The notes under the pieces: generated by a model
What the model was told of the DNA's origin: nothing
Database searches by the model: none
What the model saw: only the letters and a program-made list of their open reading frames with translations
Made by a program: the position numbers and the translations under genes
Source: Acidobacteriaceae bacterium
GTDB lineage: Bacteria; Acidobacteriota; Terriglobia; Terriglobales; Acidobacteriaceae
Assembly: GCA_003156235.1 (NCBI GenBank)
Contig: PMGP01000002.1
Coordinates: forward strand, 7,535-41,885
Length of the DNA: 34,351 bases
Direction of reading: 5' to 3'
Shown: piece after piece, positions 1-8,134 of the stretch
How positions within the stretch are numbered: the stretch's first letter is position 1
Layout of the letters: each line of letters starts with the position of its first letter

Positions 1-2932
1 TGACCGCCGGTAGCAGACTAAGATTGGCGATGGCTTTGGAGACTTCGATCTTGTCCGCCTCAAAGCCGAAGGGTCCGGCCATGCCGCAGCAACTGGAGTT
101 GATGAGTTCGACCGTAGCGCCGGCCTTCTTGAGTAAGGCAATCTCGTTTGCGGGGCCGCCGAAGATGGCTTTGTGGTGGCAGTGGCCATGGAGGATGATC
201 TGCTCGCCCTGAAGCCGGCCGGCGACCCACTCGGGAGCTTTGGCGGCCAGCCAGTCGGCCAGCAGCCAGACCTGATTGCTCATGCGCTGAGCTCGCGTGG
301 CAAGAGGCCCGGAGGGGAATAATTCCAACGCCTCATCGCGGAAGACGCTGGCGCAACTTGGTTCGAGGAAGATGAACGGAAGGCCGGCATCGATCTCCGC
401 AGCCATACGGTCGAATACCTTGGCCAAATAGGCGCGGGCTGTGCCGAGCAAGCCGAAATCGTAGAGCGCGCGGCCGCAGCAGATGTGGCTTTTGGGGATT
501 TGAACCCGGAAGCCGGCCTGAGTAAGAACCTTCTCGGCAGCAATCAGAGTTTGCGGGTGATAGTAGTTGTTCCATGTGTCGGGCCACAAGACGACCACCT
601 GCGGCGGCACCTGCGGTGAGGCCAACTGCCCTTCGGGCGTTGCTGGATTTTGCATGATTGAAGTCCGTCGAACATTGGCGGTTTCATCGGAAGAGCTGCG
701 CGCCTTTCTGTAGTTCTTCGCGGCCAGTCGAGGCATTTTGCGCTCTTGCGCCACGCCCACAATGCGCTTGATGAGCGGGCTGGTCAGCGGGCCGGTGAGC
801 ACGGCGTTAGTCAGCGCGGGGAAGATTGAGCCCAGGCGGGCCAGCAGGTCGGCAAAGCCGAAGACGTAATGGTGCAGCGGATGCGGGCGGTGCTTGTAGC
901 GCTGGGCCAGGAACTCGGATTTGTAAGCGGTCATATCGACAGCCACAGGGCACTCGGTCTTGCAAGCCTTGCAACTGAGGCAGAGGTTGAGGGCCTGGTG
1001 GACGGCTTTGTTGCGGAAGCCTTCCTTGCGCAGTACGCCGGAGAGCATCTCCCAGAGCAGGCGGGCGCGGCCGCGGGTGGAGTGCTGCTCCTCGCCGGTG
1101 GCGCGGTAGCTGGGGCACATGACGCCGCCTTTGGTGTTGAGGCAGGCGCCTACGCCAACGCAGCGCTCGGTGGCGCGTTGCAGCGAGCCTCCGTCGGAGG
1201 CGAAGACGAAGTGGGTTTCAAGGCTGGCCTCTTCTTTCCTGAGATCAGCCGAAGGCGGCTGCCCCTCCGCAGGCGGTTGGCCCCACCGCAGGTGGTGGCG
1301 CAGATTCTCGATGGGGTCGTAGACGCGGACGGCGTCGGAGAGCTTGCCGGGGTTCATGCGGTTCGCCGGATCCCAGATGGCTTTGAACTCCTGGAAGGCG
1401 TGGATCAGCTCGGGGCCGAACATCTTGGGCAGCAGAGCCGCGCGGGACTGGCCGTCTCCGTGCTCGCCCGAGAGCGAGCCGCCGAAGCTGAGGACGAGAT
1501 CTGCGGCGCGGTCGATGAAGCTGCGGAAGTTGCGTATGCCCTCGACGGATTGGAAGTCGAAGTTGATGCGCATGTGGACGCAGCCCTGGCCGTAGTGTCC
1601 GTAGAGCGGGCTGTTATAGCCGAACTCGGCCATGAGCGCCGAGAGTTTGCGCAGGTAAGCGCCGAGGTGCGCGGGAGGAATGCCGGCATCGTCCCAGCCC
1701 TCATGACGCTCCGGCTCGCCGGGGACAAAGGCGGTTGCGCCGAGGGCGGAATCGCGCACGTGCCAGATGCGTGCGGCGTCGGCGGAGTCGTAGATGCGTG
1801 CCACGGGCGCTTCGGGCCAGGACTGCGCGGCTCGAATCAGAGCTTCGGCCTTGGCCTGCGCCTCGGCTGCGTCCCACGCGCCCATCTCGACCATCAGGAA
1901 ACCGCGGCCGGGCGGAAGAAGAGAGACATCGTCCACGGAGAGCTTCTTGCGCTGCATGAAGTCTACGAGCAGCCCGTCAAAGCCTTCCAATCCGATGGGC
2001 GCATGTTCCAGAACACGCGGCACAACATCGGCGGCCAGAAAGGCGTCGGTGAAGGCCAGTACGGTGAGCACGCGAAAGGGCGGGCTGGCGGCGAGGTTGA
2101 GCGTGGCGGAGACGATGGTGGCGCAAGTGCCCTCCGAGCCGACCAGCGCGCGAGCCACGTGGAAGCCGTTCTCGTCGAGCAGCTCGTCGAGGTTGTATCC
2201 GGAAACGCGGCGGGGAATGTTGGGGAATCGCTCGCGTATGAGCGAGGCGTAGCGGTCGCGCAGCTTGGCGAGGTCTGCGTAGATTTGGCCCACGCGGCCG
2301 CCGGAGCGGATCAGGGATTCGAGCTCAGCCGGCGCGGTGCGGCCCACGGACATGCGCGTGCCGTCGTAGAGGATAAGGTCAAGCGATTCGACGTTGTCCA
2401 CCACCTTGCCGGCCATCAGGCCGTGAACGCCGCAACTGTTGTTGCCGATCATGCCGCCGAGAGTGCAGCGGGAATGCGTCGCGGGATCTGGACCATAAGT
2501 CAGATGGTGCTGCTCGGCGGCTTCGCGCAGACGGTCGAGGACGATGCCCGGCTCGACGCGCGCCAACTTTGCAACGGGATCGATAGAGGCTAGCTTGTTC
2601 ATGTAGCGGGAGAAGTCGAAGACTACAGCGACGTTAGCGCATTGGCCGGCGAGACTGGTTCCCGCGCCGCGCGGCAGGACTGCGGCTCCCGTGGCGCGGC
2701 AGGCGGCCAGAGCGGCCTCGACGTCAGCGGCGTCGCGAGGCAGAATCACGCCTACCGGAAGCTGACGGTAGTTCGAGGAGTCGGTTGCGTAAAGGGCGCG
2801 GGAACCGAGATCGAAGCGGACGTCGCCGCGGAGAGATTTTTTGAGCAGCGATTCCAGTTCGCGATGGGCGGAAAAGCGTTCATGGTCGAGGCGAGGCTGA
2901 TTCAGAAGGGCGGAAAACGATGAATTGTCCAC
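1..2932 (-). CDS. FAD-linked oxidase fused to 4Fe-4S/CCG-domain protein (YdiJ/DLD-II type), C-terminus cut by window edge
   Basis: The frame is absent from the ORF track because it has no stop inside the window, but it reads open from a GTG at 2932 to base 1 (about 977 residues). The N-terminal half is a PCMH-type FAD-binding domain (RGAGTSL near residue 88, GGMIGNNSCG near 160) followed by the FAD oxidase C-terminal domain (SGEHGDGQ). A ferredoxin-like part follows, with cysteines near 591 (CVGVGACL) and 651-661 (CLSCKACKTECP). Two CCG-type Fe-S modules come last (ICCG near 818, SSCCGMAG near 949). This order matches the YdiJ family of about 1,000 residues, which oxidises D-2-hydroxy acids and passes electrons to the membrane pool. 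Roughly 40 residues are probably missing. No frameshift was found when methionines along the frame were checked for phase. The start is uncertain: another in-frame GTG lies about 15 codons upstream. The exact substrate cannot be told from sequence. Confidence 0.9.
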   Translation of the reverse strand, partial: MDNSSFSALLNQPRLDHERFSAHRELESLLKKSLRGDVRFDLGSRALYATDSSNYRQLPVGVILPRDAADVEAALAACRATGAAVLPRGAGTSLAGQCANVAVVFDFSRYMNKLASIDPVAKLARVEPGIVLDRLREAAEQHHLTYGPDPATHSRCTLGGMIGNNSCGVHGLMAGKVVDNVESLDLILYDGTRMSVGRTAPAELESLIRSGGRVGQIYADLAKLRDRYASLIRERFPNIPRRVSGYNLDELLDENGFHVARALVGSEGTCATIVSATLNLAASPPFRVLTVLAFTDAFLAADVVPRVLEHAPIGLEGFDGLLVDFMQRKKLSVDDVSLLPPGRGFLMVEMGAWDAAEAQAKAEALIRAAQSWPEAPVARIYDSADAARIWHVRDSALGATAFVPGEPERHEGWDDAGIPPAHLGAYLRKLSALMAEFGYNSPLYGHYGQGCVHMRINFDFQSVEGIRNFRSFIDRAADLVLSFGGSLSGEHGDGQSRAALLPKMFGPELIHAFQEFKAIWDPANRMNPGKLSDAVRVYDPIENLRHHLRWGQPPAEGQPPSADLRKEEASLETHFVFASDGGSLQRATERCVGVGACLNTKGGVMCPSYRATGEEQHSTRGRARLLWEMLSGVLRKEGFRNKAVHQALNLCLSCKACKTECPVAVDMTAYKSEFLAQRYKHRPHPLHHYVFGFADLLARLGSIFPALTNAVLTGPLTSPLIKRIVGVAQERKMPRLAAKNYRKARSSSDETANVRRTSIMQNPATPEGQLASPQVPPQVVVLWPDTWNNYYHPQTLIAAEKVLTQAGFRVQIPKSHICCGRALYDFGLLGTARAYLAKVFDRMAAEIDAGLPFIFLEPSCASVFRDEALELFPSGPLATRAQRMSNQVWLLADWLAAKAPEWVAGRLQGEQIILHGHCHHKAIFGGPANEIALLKKAGATVELINSSCCGMAGPFGFEADKIEVSKAIANLSLLPAV

Positions 2933-3107
2933 CTTGGAATGGTAGCGCGTTGCGGCGCGCGGCGTTAAAAGTGTCGTTCGAAGCACACCTCTTCAGGGTT
3001 TTCAGGGCAACCGGTCGTACATTCCCTTGGCATGCGAGGCCACGTTTCCAGGGAGGTGAGCGCGGATGAACCGGCCAGCAGTTCGAGAATGCCACGCCTG
3101 GAAATTG

Positions 3108-3512
3108 TTATTTCTTGTCTGCCGGGGCAGCCTTCTTGTGCTCCGCGAAGATGTGTGCTTGATGACAGCTCACACACGTCTTGCCTTTCATGAATGGATC
3201 AGACTTCAGTTGTGCCACCTGATCGCTGTGACAGGAGTCGCATGCGCTTAACGCCGGCGTGCCCGCGAAGTCCGGTGCTGTTGTCTCGCCATGGCACACG
3301 GTACATTCGACACCGTTGGCGGCATGCGGGCTGGCTTTCCATTGGTCATAGATCACCTTGTGGCAACTGGCACAGGTATCCCCGGCTGGAAGCAGCCGAT
3401 GGTGAATATGCTTGGCTTGATCCAGCTGAGCAATGGCAGGTTGGACGGCAATAGCCAAAACGAGAAAAACGAACAGGGTGAGACCGAACATGCGCGCACA
3501 GAAACTATTCAT
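3108..3512 (-). CDS. Periplasmic tetraheme cytochrome c
   Basis: The 134-residue product has an N-terminal signal peptide (hydrophobic stretch about 9-28, ending QPAIAQ) and four CxxCH heme sites, CASCH at 47, CTVCH at 70, CDSCH at 91 and CVSCH at 113. Further histidines (HIHH near 35, HQAH near 117) could be distal ligands. It is a small multiheme electron carrier of the doubled-CxxCH or cytochrome c7/NrfH-like kind, acting in the periplasm or attached to the inner membrane. The ORF-track start is 25 codons further upstream. I chose the internal ATG because it follows a full AGGAGG site and begins a clean signal peptide. The next gene in the same direction is the FAD/Fe-S oxidoreductase, 175 bases on, so an electron-transfer link is possible but unproven. 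A CRP-like palindrome and a second perfect inverted repeat lie just upstream. Confidence 0.9.
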   Translation of the reverse strand: MNSFCARMFGLTLFVFLVLAIAVQPAIAQLDQAKHIHHRLLPAGDTCASCHKVIYDQWKASPHAANGVECTVCHGETTAPDFAGTPALSACDSCHSDQVAQLKSDPFMKGKTCVSCHQAHIFAEHKKAAPADKK

Positions 3513-3532
3513 GGACAGACCTCCTGAGTACG

Positions 3533-3549
3533 GGTTCAAGTATTGAACC
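3533..3549. promoter_or_regulatory. Perfect 7-bp inverted repeat in the cytochrome leader
   Basis: GGTTCAA and TTGAACC are separated by GTA. The element lies between the CRP-like site and the AGGAGG ribosome-binding site of the tetraheme cytochrome gene. It could be a second operator or a small RNA stem near the ribosome-binding site. It does not match the FNR box (TTGAT-N4-ATCAA). Confidence 0.4.
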
Positions 3550-3565
3550 GGCGATGGCTGCAATC

Positions 3566-3581
3566 TGTGATACACATCACA
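3566..3581. promoter_or_regulatory. CRP/FNR-family operator (TGTGA-N6-TCACA)
   Basis: The sequence TGTGATACACATCACA has perfect 5-base half sites at the CRP spacing and matches the classic CRP consensus on both arms. Its centre lies about 60 bases upstream of the cytochrome start codon, a reasonable place for activation or repression of that promoter. The regulator could be any CRP/FNR-family member, and none is encoded in the window. Confidence 0.6.
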
Positions 3582-3762
3582 TCTCACCGGAATGCGATCT
3601 GTGCACTGGCTGCGAGGCCTTTTGCCATAGGAATGTTCACTTTTTAGTCCGGCGGCCAGGATCGATAACGGGAAACGCCGATGTCGCCATTCAACTCCTG
3701 AGTGGCCGGCGATCGAGAATCATTCCGCGTGGGCGAGTGGCCGGTCATTCAGAGAAAAAACT

Positions 3763-4335
3763 TTAACGTGTGGGCCACTCATCGACGACGATGCCGAGGT
3801 CGTTGAGTTGCTGGATGATGGCTTCTACGTTGCGGCGGATTTTGGGGCGGTCCTTGGGGCTGGCTTGGGGGGACTCGGCGACGGCGATGACGCGTCCATA
3901 GCGCCATGCGGCGGGAGGCAGGGCGACGAGGGCCTGGGCGAGGTCGGCGGGGCGCAACTGCATCTGCTGGCGGCGGGCGGCCTGGGGACGGAGCATGGTT
4001 CCCTTGCCGATGGGGCTGCGGTTGGCGTCGGCCATGGTGATGCGCAGGTTGAGGGTGTCGGCGTCCACGGTGAGAAATGGATTGGCCCACGCGGCGGGCT
4101 CTTGCACATCCACATACACGCTTTTGGTGGGCAGGGGGATGAGGGCCAGGGCGGCGCGCTGCTGTTCGCGGAGGTCGGCTGCGGATTGAGCGGCGGCCTG
4201 AGCCTGCTGCTCGGCGTTGACCGCGTTCTGGGCTACGCCGGCGACGGCTTGCTCTTCCTTGTGGCAGGCGGCGAGAGCCACGGCGAGGAGCAGGGCCATG
4301 GCAGAAAAACCTTTAAGTCTTGAGGGTTGAATCAC
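3763..4335 (-). CDS. Putative lipoprotein, unknown function
   Basis: With the GTG start used here the protein is 190 residues and begins with a typical lipoprotein signal: basic residues (R6, K8), a hydrophobic core and a lipobox LAAC. The mature part starts CHKEEQ, then a short Ala/Gln-rich helical stretch (about 35-60), and a C-terminal region without a domain I recognise. The ORF-track start 25 codons earlier would put a long hydrophilic leader before the signal, so it is less likely. An internal ATG (MALLL) lacks positive residues ahead of the core. It sits between fadA and the cytochrome gene on the same strand, 178 bases from fadA across a repeat-rich gap, so it is probably not tightly linked to either. 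Confidence 0.65.
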   Translation of the reverse strand: MIQPSRLKGFSAMALLLAVALAACHKEEQAVAGVAQNAVNAEQQAQAAAQSAADLREQQRAALALIPLPTKSVYVDVQEPAAWANPFLTVDADTLNLRITMADANRSPIGKGTMLRPQAARRQQMQLRPADLAQALVALPPAAWRYGRVIAVAESPQASPKDRPKIRRNVEAIIQQLNDLGIVVDEWPTR

Positions 4336-4388
4336 GCTTTGAGAATAACAGCGCGGGCGGCGTTCTTGAAATGCCGGCATCGTGGTAT

Positions 4389-4428
4389 CCCACCCTAGCC
4401 ACAAAAACAAAAACGTGGCGAGGGTGGT
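4389..4428. repeat. Intergenic palindrome (CCACCCTAGCCAC ... GTGGCGAGGGTGG)
   Basis: Two 13-base arms pair with one mismatch around an A-rich 12-base loop. A related half unit (cccaccctttcgc) follows at 4448-4461. The same 'cccaccc' opening recurs in the fadA insertion and near 30580, so this looks like one of a family of dispersed palindromic repeats. It lies downstream of fadA and could also act as a transcript end. Confidence 0.6.
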
Positions 4429-4513
4429 GCACCCAGCGTTTGTGGTTTCCCACCCTTTCGCAAAAAAATATTCTGAGATTACTGGTCAGAAAAGTTATTT
4501 TCCGGATACTGCG

Positions 4514-5782
4514 CTATTCCAATTGCTCGAAGATGGCGGCAGCGCCCATGCCACCTCCCACGCACATGGTGACCATGCCGTAGCGGAGTTGGCGGCGGCG
4601 CATCTCGTTGAGCAGCGTGGTGGTGAGCTTTGCGCCGGTGCAGCCGAGCGGGTGGCCGAGGGCGATGGCGCCTCCGTTGACGTTAATACGCTCCGGGTCG
4701 AGGCCGAGTTCGCGGATGACGGCGAGAGCCTGCGCGGCAAAGGCTTCGTTGAGTTCGATGAGGCCGATGTCGGCCAGGGTGAGGCCAGCGCGGCTGAGGG
4801 CTTTGGGGATGGCAGTGATGGGACCGATGCCCATCTCCTCGGGCAGGCAGCCGGTGACGGCGTAGGCTACCAGGCGGCCGAGGGGTCGAAGGCCCAGTTC
4901 ATGGGCGTGGTTGGCTGCCATAAGAACAGCGGCGGCTGCGCCGTCGGAGATCTGCGAGGAGTTGCCGGCGGTGACGGTTCCCTGGGCGTGGAAGGCGGGT
5001 TTGAGCTTGGCCAGAGCTTCGAGCGAGGTATCGGCGCGCGGGCCTTCGTCAGCGGAGAAGATCGATTCGGTGACGGTTGGCTGCCCGATATCCCACCCCA
5101 GCGACGAAGACCTGTCGCCGGGGGCCCCGGCATCCCACCCCAGCGACGAAGAACTGTCGCCGGGGGCCCCGGTCTTCGCTCCGGGGACTGAAGTGGTGAC
5201 CTTCACCGGAATGAGTTCTTCGTCGAAGCGGCCGGCGGCCTGCGCGGCGAGTGCCTTTTCGTGGCTGGCGTGGGCGAAGGCGTCCTGATCTTCGCGAGAG
5301 ATTTTGTAGTGGCGGGCGACGTGCTCAGCGGTGAGGCCCATGGTGAGCAGCGCGGCGGGATAGTGCTCGGCGAGCCATGGATTGGGACTGGGCTTGAGGC
5401 CGCCCAAGGGCAGCAGGCTCATGGACTCGACGCCGCCGGCTACAACGACGCGGTTGCCGCAGGAGCGGATGCGCAGATCGGCCTGGACGATGGCTTCGAG
5501 GCCGGAGGCGCAGAGGCGATTGACGGTGACGCCGGGAACCTCGACCGGCAAACCGGCGCGCAGTGCGGCAAAGCGGGCGATGTTCCAGCCCTGTTCGCCC
5601 TCTGGCTGGGCGCAGCCGAGGATCACGTCATCGATTTCCGCGCGGTCAAGGCCGGGAACCCGCTGCAAAGCTCCGTTTATCGCAGTTGCGGCTAGCTCGT
5701 CGGGGCGAGTGGTGGAGAGAGCGCCTTTGGGGGCGCGGCCTACAGGAGTGCGTACGGCGCTGACGATGACGGCTTCCGGCAT
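4514..5782 (-). CDS. fadA: Acetyl-CoA C-acyltransferase (3-ketoacyl-CoA thiolase)
   Basis: This enzyme does the thiolytic cleavage step of fatty-acid beta-oxidation. The 422-residue protein starts [16 protein letters not shown] at an ATG with AAGGAGC just upstream; the ORF-track start 12 codons earlier lacks such a site. The thiolase active-site set is complete: nucleophile C91 (NRLCASG), H377 (GHPLGCTG) and C407 (TMCVGGGMG). Residues 205-232 are foreign to the family. They are two copies of a 14-residue unit ([14 protein letters not shown]) encoded by a 42-bp tandem repeat, placed just before the conserved [20 protein letters not shown] segment. This variable loop may tolerate insertion. The partner multifunctional enzyme fadN lies upstream on the same strand, with three other genes between. 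Confidence 0.93.
   Translation of the reverse strand: MPEAVIVSAVRTPVGRAPKGALSTTRPDELAATAINGALQRVPGLDRAEIDDVILGCAQPEGEQGWNIARFAALRAGLPVEVPGVTVNRLCASGLEAIVQADLRIRSCGNRVVVAGGVESMSLLPLGGLKPSPNPWLAEHYPAALLTMGLTAEHVARHYKISREDQDAFAHASHEKALAAQAAGRFDEELIPVKVTTSVPGAKTGAPGDSSSSLGWDAGAPGDRSSSLGWDIGQPTVTESIFSADEGPRADTSLEALAKLKPAFHAQGTVTAGNSSQISDGAAAAVLMAANHAHELGLRPLGRLVAYAVTGCLPEEMGIGPITAIPKALSRAGLTLADIGLIELNEAFAAQALAVIRELGLDPERINVNGGAIALGHPLGCTGAKLTTTLLNEMRRRQLRYGMVTMCVGGGMGAAAIFEQLE
5090..5173. repeat. Tandem 42-bp repeat (2 copies) inserted in frame within fadA
   Basis: Two adjacent 42-base units, each starting atcccaccccagcgacgaag, differ at only two positions. Each unit can fold, because CCCCAGCGAC pairs with GTCGCCGGGG with one mismatch. 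As 42 is a multiple of three, the thiolase frame is kept. The opening words match intergenic repeats of the window, so this is likely a dispersed repeat that entered a gene and was then duplicated. Confidence 0.85.
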
Positions 5783-5899
5783 ATGTTGCTCCTTGATATT
5801 CACGGCCATTTCAATCAAGTACTAGTGCGGCAGACAGAGGTCAATCACGAAACATAATTTGCGTTGTCCCTGTTGATATTGATTCGCAGGCGCCCGACG

Positions 5900-7171
5900 T
5901 CATGGTATGGCCCCGGCCTGCATCAATAATGCTCTGATCTCGGCCTGTTCACCGGCCGCATCCAGCGCAGTCTTGTCATCGTTTGACTTGGCGTTCACAT
6001 CGGCTTTGACAGCGAGCAAAGCCTGCACTGTCTCCGGATGTCCATACTTTGACGCATACATCAACGCTGTCCATCCATTGATGTTCCTGGCGTTCACATC
6101 CGCCTTGGCAGAGAGCAGTGTCCGTACTGCCTCCAGCCTGCCTCTTTGCGACACAAACATTAAGGCCGTATCCCCATTTCCATTTTTAGCATTCACATCG
6201 GCATGAGCGTCGAGCAGTTCGCGCACCGCCTCCGGGTTGCCATCCTGCAACGCAAACATCAATGCCGTGGTGCCAGGCGCGTCCATGGCATTCACATCGG
6301 CTTTCGCCGCAATCAAAGCCCGCATTACATCCACGCGACCCATGAACGACGCCGACATCAAAGCCGTGGTGCCGCCGACTGTCTTGATGTTCACATCGGC
6401 ATTGGCAGCTATCAGCGCCAGAATTGCTTCCGCGCGGCCATTCAGAGATGCAGCATTTAATGCGGTGAGGCCTTGCAAATCCATGGCATTCACATCAGCC
6501 TTGGCTTTAAGCAACGCACGCAATACTTCCACGGAGCCAGTGCCGCTCTGTGAAACTAAGATCAAAGCCGTGGCGCCGTCCTTATTTTTTGCATTCACAT
6601 CGGCCCGGGCATTGATCAACGCATGCACTGCATCCAGGCGACCATTCTGCGACGCCGCCATCAACGCTGTGGTGCCATCCTCATTCTTGGTGTTCACATC
6701 GGCCTTGGCGGTGAGCAATGTCTGCACGGCTTCCAGATGACCATTCTGCGACGCAACCATCAACGCCGTGTTGCCATCCTTATCCTTGACGTTCACATCG
6801 GCCTTGGCGGCTACCAACGCCCGCACTGCTTCCAAGTGGTCGTATTGCAACGCCGCGATTAACGCCGTATCGCCATTCTGATTCCTGGCGTTCACGTCTG
6901 CCCTGGCAGCGATCAACGCCTGCACTACCTCCGCGTTTCCGTTCAGCGATGCCAATATCAATGGCGTAATGCCATTTACCGACGTAGCGTTCACATCGGT
7001 CTTGGCTGCTATCAGCGCTTTGACGCGGGCCATGTCACCCTTGGCGGCCGCAGCGAAGAGGTCCTCCCCCTGCGCCTGACCCTGAGCACCTGCTTGACCA
7101 TATGCCAGCAGAATCAGAAGACCCAAAATCAACGAATACTTTTGTAGGCATATTAATTTCAACGTACTCAT
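5900..7171 (-). CDS. Exported ankyrin-repeat protein (12 repeats)
   Basis: The start chosen gives 423 residues beginning MSTLKLICLQKYSLILGLLILL, a signal peptide, after an AAAGAGG site. The ORF-track start 23 codons upstream forms an ATGA overlap with the preceding gene but would bury the signal. After the signal come eleven full ankyrin repeats of 33 residues (one of 35) and a C-terminal cap, each with the TALxxAS...A-V-LL-AKADVNAK pattern. Ankyrin arrays bind proteins; no enzymatic domain is attached. The repeats resemble each other unusually closely, suggesting recent internal expansion. The partner is unknown, but it should be in the periplasm or outside. It lies between fadN and fadA on the same strand. 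Confidence 0.88.
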   Translation of the reverse strand: MSTLKLICLQKYSLILGLLILLAYGQAGAQGQAQGEDLFAAAAKGDMARVKALIAAKTDVNATSVNGITPLILASLNGNAEVVQALIAARADVNARNQNGDTALIAALQYDHLEAVRALVAAKADVNVKDKDGNTALMVASQNGHLEAVQTLLTAKADVNTKNEDGTTALMAASQNGRLDAVHALINARADVNAKNKDGATALILVSQSGTGSVEVLRALLKAKADVNAMDLQGLTALNAASLNGRAEAILALIAANADVNIKTVGGTTALMSASFMGRVDVMRALIAAKADVNAMDAPGTTALMFALQDGNPEAVRELLDAHADVNAKNGNGDTALMFVSQRGRLEAVRTLLSAKADVNARNINGWTALMYASKYGHPETVQALLAVKADVNAKSNDDKTALDAAGEQAEIRALLMQAGAIP

Positions 7172-7236
7172 ATAGCCTCTTTGGAGAAAATGCCTTAGAT
7201 GAGCCGGAATCCTCATCCTTTGAATTGTGGCCGGAT

Positions 7237-7869
7237 TCATTCCGGCATTTCCAGGACGATCCAGGCGCTTTTCAAATAGAAGTGGTAGATGGTGTGTTGG
7301 TCGACGAGCGAATCGGCCAGAGCGTCGTGGTCCACGGGAGCCGGACGGCGCAGCAGGCCAGACTGAGCCTGGCGAATCTGCTCGGGCGAGGCGGGGTCGA
7401 TGCCCCAGTTGAAGCCGAGAACGCCGGATGGGTCGTGAGGTTGCAGGCGCTCAGTTTCCGGCGCGGCGGAGAGCACCAGCAGCTTGTCTGGAGAGCTGGC
7501 AAAGAAGACCAGCAGCGAGACGGTTCCCCGCTCCGAACCCGACTCCGAGCAGAGCACTGCCCAATCGGAGGAGCCGGGGCGTTCCAGGCTGGCGTGGATT
7601 ACGTTTTCCGGGCGATGCGCTTCGTAGGTCTGCGGAATCAGGCAACCGCGGCGGTTGAGCAGGGCCGCGAGTTCATCAGGCAGGCCGGGGAATGAGCTGA
7701 TGGGCAGATGGCGAATGAGGTATGGGATGGAGTGGCCGGCGACGACGATCTGGCCGGAGACGTTAAGATGCGCGGGAGTTGGCTCTGGCTTTTGGGCCGA
7801 AAGCAGAGAGCAAGCCCAGAGCAGCGTGCCCAGCAGACAAGCGACCTTTGTTAAACCTGCGCGAACCAT
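7237..7869 (-). CDS. Exported protein of unknown function
   Basis: The 210-residue product starts MVRAGLTKVACLLGTLLWACSLLSAQ, a clear signal peptide, with GAGGG about eight bases ahead. The ORF-track start 14 codons upstream is less convincing. The mature part has no domain I recognise. It begins with a short beta-rich stretch (HLNVSGQIVVAGHSIPYLIRHLP) and ends with an aromatic-rich helix (YHFYLKSAWIVLEMPE). Its stop overlaps an upstream ATG of the ankyrin frame, and the real ankyrin start is about 65 bases further, so the two are probably co-transcribed. Its own ribosome-binding site lies next to a GGGCT-AAAG-CCC palindrome. Confidence 0.7.
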   Translation of the reverse strand: MVRAGLTKVACLLGTLLWACSLLSAQKPEPTPAHLNVSGQIVVAGHSIPYLIRHLPISSFPGLPDELAALLNRRGCLIPQTYEAHRPENVIHASLERPGSSDWAVLCSESGSERGTVSLLVFFASSPDKLLVLSAAPETERLQPHDPSGVLGFNWGIDPASPEQIRQAQSGLLRRPAPVDHDALADSLVDQHTIYHFYLKSAWIVLEMPE

Positions 7870-7880
7870 TATTCCCTCAG

Positions 7881-7928
7881 GGGCTAAAGCCCGCGTTGAT
7901 TCTGCCTTCAATGTACGGGCTGAAGCCC
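7881..7928. repeat. Pair of GGGC-tetraloop-GCCC palindromes
   Basis: GGGCTAAAGCCC at 7881-7892 and GGGCTGAAGCCC at 7917-7928 fill the 59-base gap between the 51-aa ORF and the exported protein gene. The same words recur at 31472-31524, showing a dispersed repeat type. The first copy abuts the ribosome-binding site of the downstream gene and might influence its translation. Confidence 0.6.
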
Positions 7929-8084
7929 TTACCCTTCATCCGAGGCTACATCGCCTATTAACGCCTCTGCCCATTCCTCTGCTTCCATTTCATGTTCAAT
8001 GTCTGCTGCCATCTGGCGATAGCCCTCGGCCAAGGCAGCTTCTTTTGCCAGGCTTGACTCATGCGCAGCGGAATCGTGTTCCAT
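7929..8084 (-). CDS. 51-aa acidic small protein, possibly antitoxin-like
   Basis: The ATG at 8084 follows a strong GAGGGAG site and gives MEHDSAAHESSLAKEAALAEGYRQ and so on, ending AEALIGDVASDEG. The track shows a longer ORF, but its upstream part is a shadow of fadN. The peptide is strongly acidic and helical. The LAEGYRQMAADIE...AEEWAEALIGDV pattern resembles, from memory, the C-terminal half of small MazE/ribbon-helix-helix antitoxins. No DNA-binding N-terminal half and no toxin gene lie beside it. It may be an orphan antitoxin remnant or an unrelated small protein. It starts 50 bases after the fadN stop, so it is probably on the same transcript. Confidence 0.6.
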   Translation of the reverse strand: MEHDSAAHESSLAKEAALAEGYRQMAADIEHEMEAEEWAEALIGDVASDEG

Positions 8085-8134
8085 GATAATTCTCCCTCTG
8101 CTCATCATCGTCCTAATTTGCTTCGAGCGCAAAA

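Noticed and set aside
869-2593. 574-aa plus-strand ORF
   Set aside because: It lies opposite the intact YdiJ-type reading frame, has no recognisable product and is a GC-driven mirror of it.
1-2932. Possible frameshift in the oxidoreductase
   Set aside because: Checked by the phase of methionine and cysteine codons at 2602, 2452, 1957, 1633, 1423, 1357, 1162, 934, 655, 406 and 82; all are in the same frame.
2880-3177. Two minus-strand ORFs (71 and 70 aa) in the gap after the cytochrome gene
   Set aside because: Different frames from both neighbours, no ribosome-binding site, and product without any pattern.
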